NCBI GenBank assembly: GCA_015232355.1
Contig: JADFZW010000005.1
Span: forward strand, 1 to 64,000
Direction of reading: 5' to 3'
DNA from: Oligoflexia bacterium
GTDB lineage: Bacteria; Bdellovibrionota; Bacteriovoracia; Bacteriovoracales; Bacteriovoracaceae
Length of the DNA stretch: 64,000 nucleotides
Part shown: positions 63,078-64,000 of the stretch, piece after piece
Position numbering within the stretch: the stretch's first letter is position 1
Layout of the letters: every line of letters starts with the position of its first letter
Notes under the pieces: generated by a model
What the model was told of the DNA's origin: nothing
The model's input: the letters and a program-made list of their open reading frames with translations, nothing else
Database searches by the model: none
Made by a program: the position numbers and the translations under genes

Positions 63078-63180
63078 AGTTCCTCTTCAATAAGGAAACG
63101 TAGTTTCTTTCGAAGAAGCGTTTAGAATTGTATTCCGATTACGTCCTCCTCTCGCTTACGTACTACCACAATTCTAAAGC
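63078..63180 (-). ncRNA. Structured 5' leader of the lipoprotein gene
   Basis: On the minus strand an 11-bp stem (TTTAGAATTGT with its complement at 63168-63178 and 63121-63131) closes a 36-nt loop rich in purines (AAGCGAGAGGAGGACG). Two small hairpins follow before the ribosome binding site: TTCTT-CGA-AAGAA and GAAAC-TAC-GTTTC. GTAGT in the large loop can also pair with ACTAC of the last hairpin, giving an alternative fold. It matches no riboswitch class I know. Candidate cis-regulatory RNA, or an RNA thermometer or protein-binding leader. Confidence 0.45.
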
Positions 63181-63540
63181 AATTTGAGATAACTAATGAC
63201 TAAATAACCATAATCAATAACCAATTCACATACACATCTTTTAATTGAGGCCCCAATTTTGACGTGTAAAAAATATTCTATCACAAAGCTTTTCAAGTGG
63301 AAGAAAAAAAATGTCAACTATTTTTATGAAGATTAACTTAGGAGATCTTTTTGAAAATATTATATATTTGCCAATAAAAATTCACTAGCAAACTTTCATT
63401 AATAATTTCAAATTGTTATTGAAATTAAATAGTGATCAATAATTTTTATCCAAAAACAAAAAATATTCTAGAAAATTATCGTTCCAAAAATGTAAATTTT
63501 GTAAACCAAAGATATTTTTTTAAACAAAATCAAGTTGAAT
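63181..63540. other. AT-rich gene-free spacer
   Basis: No gene is supported here. It contains an inverted repeat with 9-bp arms (TAATTTCAA at 63403-63411 and TTGAAATTA at 63419-63427, 7-nt centre) that may be an operator for the lipoprotein gene. The plus-strand reading at 63311 gives only 25 codons and no ribosome binding site, so I reject it. Confidence 0.5.
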
Positions 63541-64000
63541 TTATGCGATTTTCGCCAAATCTTCTTTATTAAATATTTTACTTATATTTAAAATGATCAC
63601 AAATTTTTCGCCAACTTTTCCAATTCCCTCTATGAATTGTGAATCAACATTTGATGATCTTGATGATCTTGACGATCTTGATGAAACTTGTGGAGTCTCT
63701 TCAATATTTTTTGCATCAATAGTTAAAACATCTTTAATGTTATCAACAATAATTCCTACATTCTTACCACTAGTTTCAACTATAATTATTACCGAAGTTT
63801 TATCATAAGTTATTTCATCCATTCCAAATTTAATTCTTGGATCCATCACAGGAATAATATTACCCCTTAAATTCAAAATACCTTTTACATACTTAGGTGC
63901 ATTTGGCAGATAAGTTAGATGTCGAAATCCAGTAATCTCTTGCACTGATTTTATATTAATTCCATATTCTTCTGTAGCTATATTAAAAGTAACAAATTGA
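63541..64000 (-). CDS. cheW: CheW-like chemotaxis coupling protein (partial)
   Basis: C-terminal part of CheW, the adaptor between chemoreceptors and the kinase CheA. The reading frame continues past the right window edge (QFVTFNIATEEYGINIKSVQ precedes the visible GTG, which is an internal Val codon), so the real start lies outside. Conserved stretches: LPNAPKYVKGILNLRGNIIPVMDPRIKFGM and VGIIVDNIKDVLTIDAKNIE. An insert of repeated Ser-Ser-Arg, from a tandem repeat of TGATGATCT-like units, splits the usual loop before FIEGIGKVGEKFVIILNISKIF. Cytoplasmic, bound to receptor arrays. Confidence 0.9.
   Translation of the reverse strand, partial: QFVTFNIATEEYGINIKSVQEITGFRHLTYLPNAPKYVKGILNLRGNIIPVMDPRIKFGMDEITYDKTSVIIIVETSGKNVGIIVDNIKDVLTIDAKNIEETPQVSSRSSRSSRSSNVDSQFIEGIGKVGEKFVIILNISKIFNKEDLAKIA

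Noticed and set aside
63078..63180. Match of the lipoprotein leader to a known riboswitch class.
   Set aside because: I compared it from memory with the c-di-GMP class and saw no match in its conserved loops. Left as an unassigned structured leader.

Overview
The window is AT-rich (about one-third G+C by eye) and looks like chromosome of a Gram-negative bacterium. Evidence for this is an outer-membrane-type beta-barrel, lipoproteins with lipobox cysteines, many Sec-type signal peptides and a cytochrome bd oxidase. I see no rRNA, tRNA, transposase or CRISPR array. The seven-gene V-type ATPase operon E-DUF2764-A-B-D-I-K has the order known from Borrelia/Treponema and Chlamydia. The HD-GYP protein, the DUF3516-type helicase and the many exported enzymes recall low-G+C Bdellovibrionota (Bacteriovorax-like) or a spirochaete. 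I cannot place the organism more firmly than that.

Layout. 0-2.1 kb: acetate symporter pair (DUF485-actP, minus strand). 2.3-9.9 kb: V-ATPase operon (plus), whose c-ring subunit carries the residues of a Na+ site. 10-24 kb: mostly exported or lipid-anchored proteins on the minus strand (a frameshifted alpha/beta hydrolase, a WD40-AAA+ protein, a 5'-nucleotidase, a Pro/Asn/Tyr-rich protein, a HEFAH zincin-like protein, a PPP-type phosphatase), interrupted by an ATPase_2/DUF234-like gene and acetate kinase. 24-34 kb: cydAB, an amino-acid permease, two secreted or outer-membrane proteins, a radical SAM protein, a thioesterase, a metal ABC permease and another membrane protein. 34-42.5 kb: subtilisin-like protease, K+/H+ antiporter, Ski2-like helicase, ABC-F ATPase. 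42.6-57.4 kb: an accessory-looking stretch with a double-glycine-leader peptide, an exported amidoligase fusion, an exported orphan, tldE and tldD separated by a Fic-ART-WD40 gene, an HD-GYP protein and an exported phospholipase D. 57.6-64 kb: a 1526-residue tandem 2-hydroxyacyl-CoA dehydratase activator, a lipoprotein with a structured leader, and a cheW gene cut by the window edge.

How the genes may work together. Energy genes (ActP, AckA, a predicted Na+ V-ATPase, CydAB, and an activator of radical dehydratases) fit acetate and amino-acid use at low oxygen with part of the economy on Na+. A second theme is export of enzymes that act on eukaryote-like or cytosolic targets and in several cases need ATP or NAD: AAA+, Fic, ADP-ribosyltransferase, amidoligase, Ser/Thr phosphatase and phospholipase D. 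That suggests effectors delivered into another cell (prey or host). It is inference, since no secretion machine lies in the window.

Most unusual observations: (1) a perfect 13-bp tandem duplication that alone shifts a secreted hydrolase out of frame with its signal peptide; (2) short tandem repeats at many gene 3' ends whose repeat unit contains the stop codon; (3) the Fic-ART-WD40 exported protein between tldE and tldD; (4) an isolated bacteriocin-like double-glycine peptide; (5) excess of the palindrome GGCC; (6) a switch-like hairpin cluster at 16.07-16.17 kb and a structured leader at 63.1 kb.
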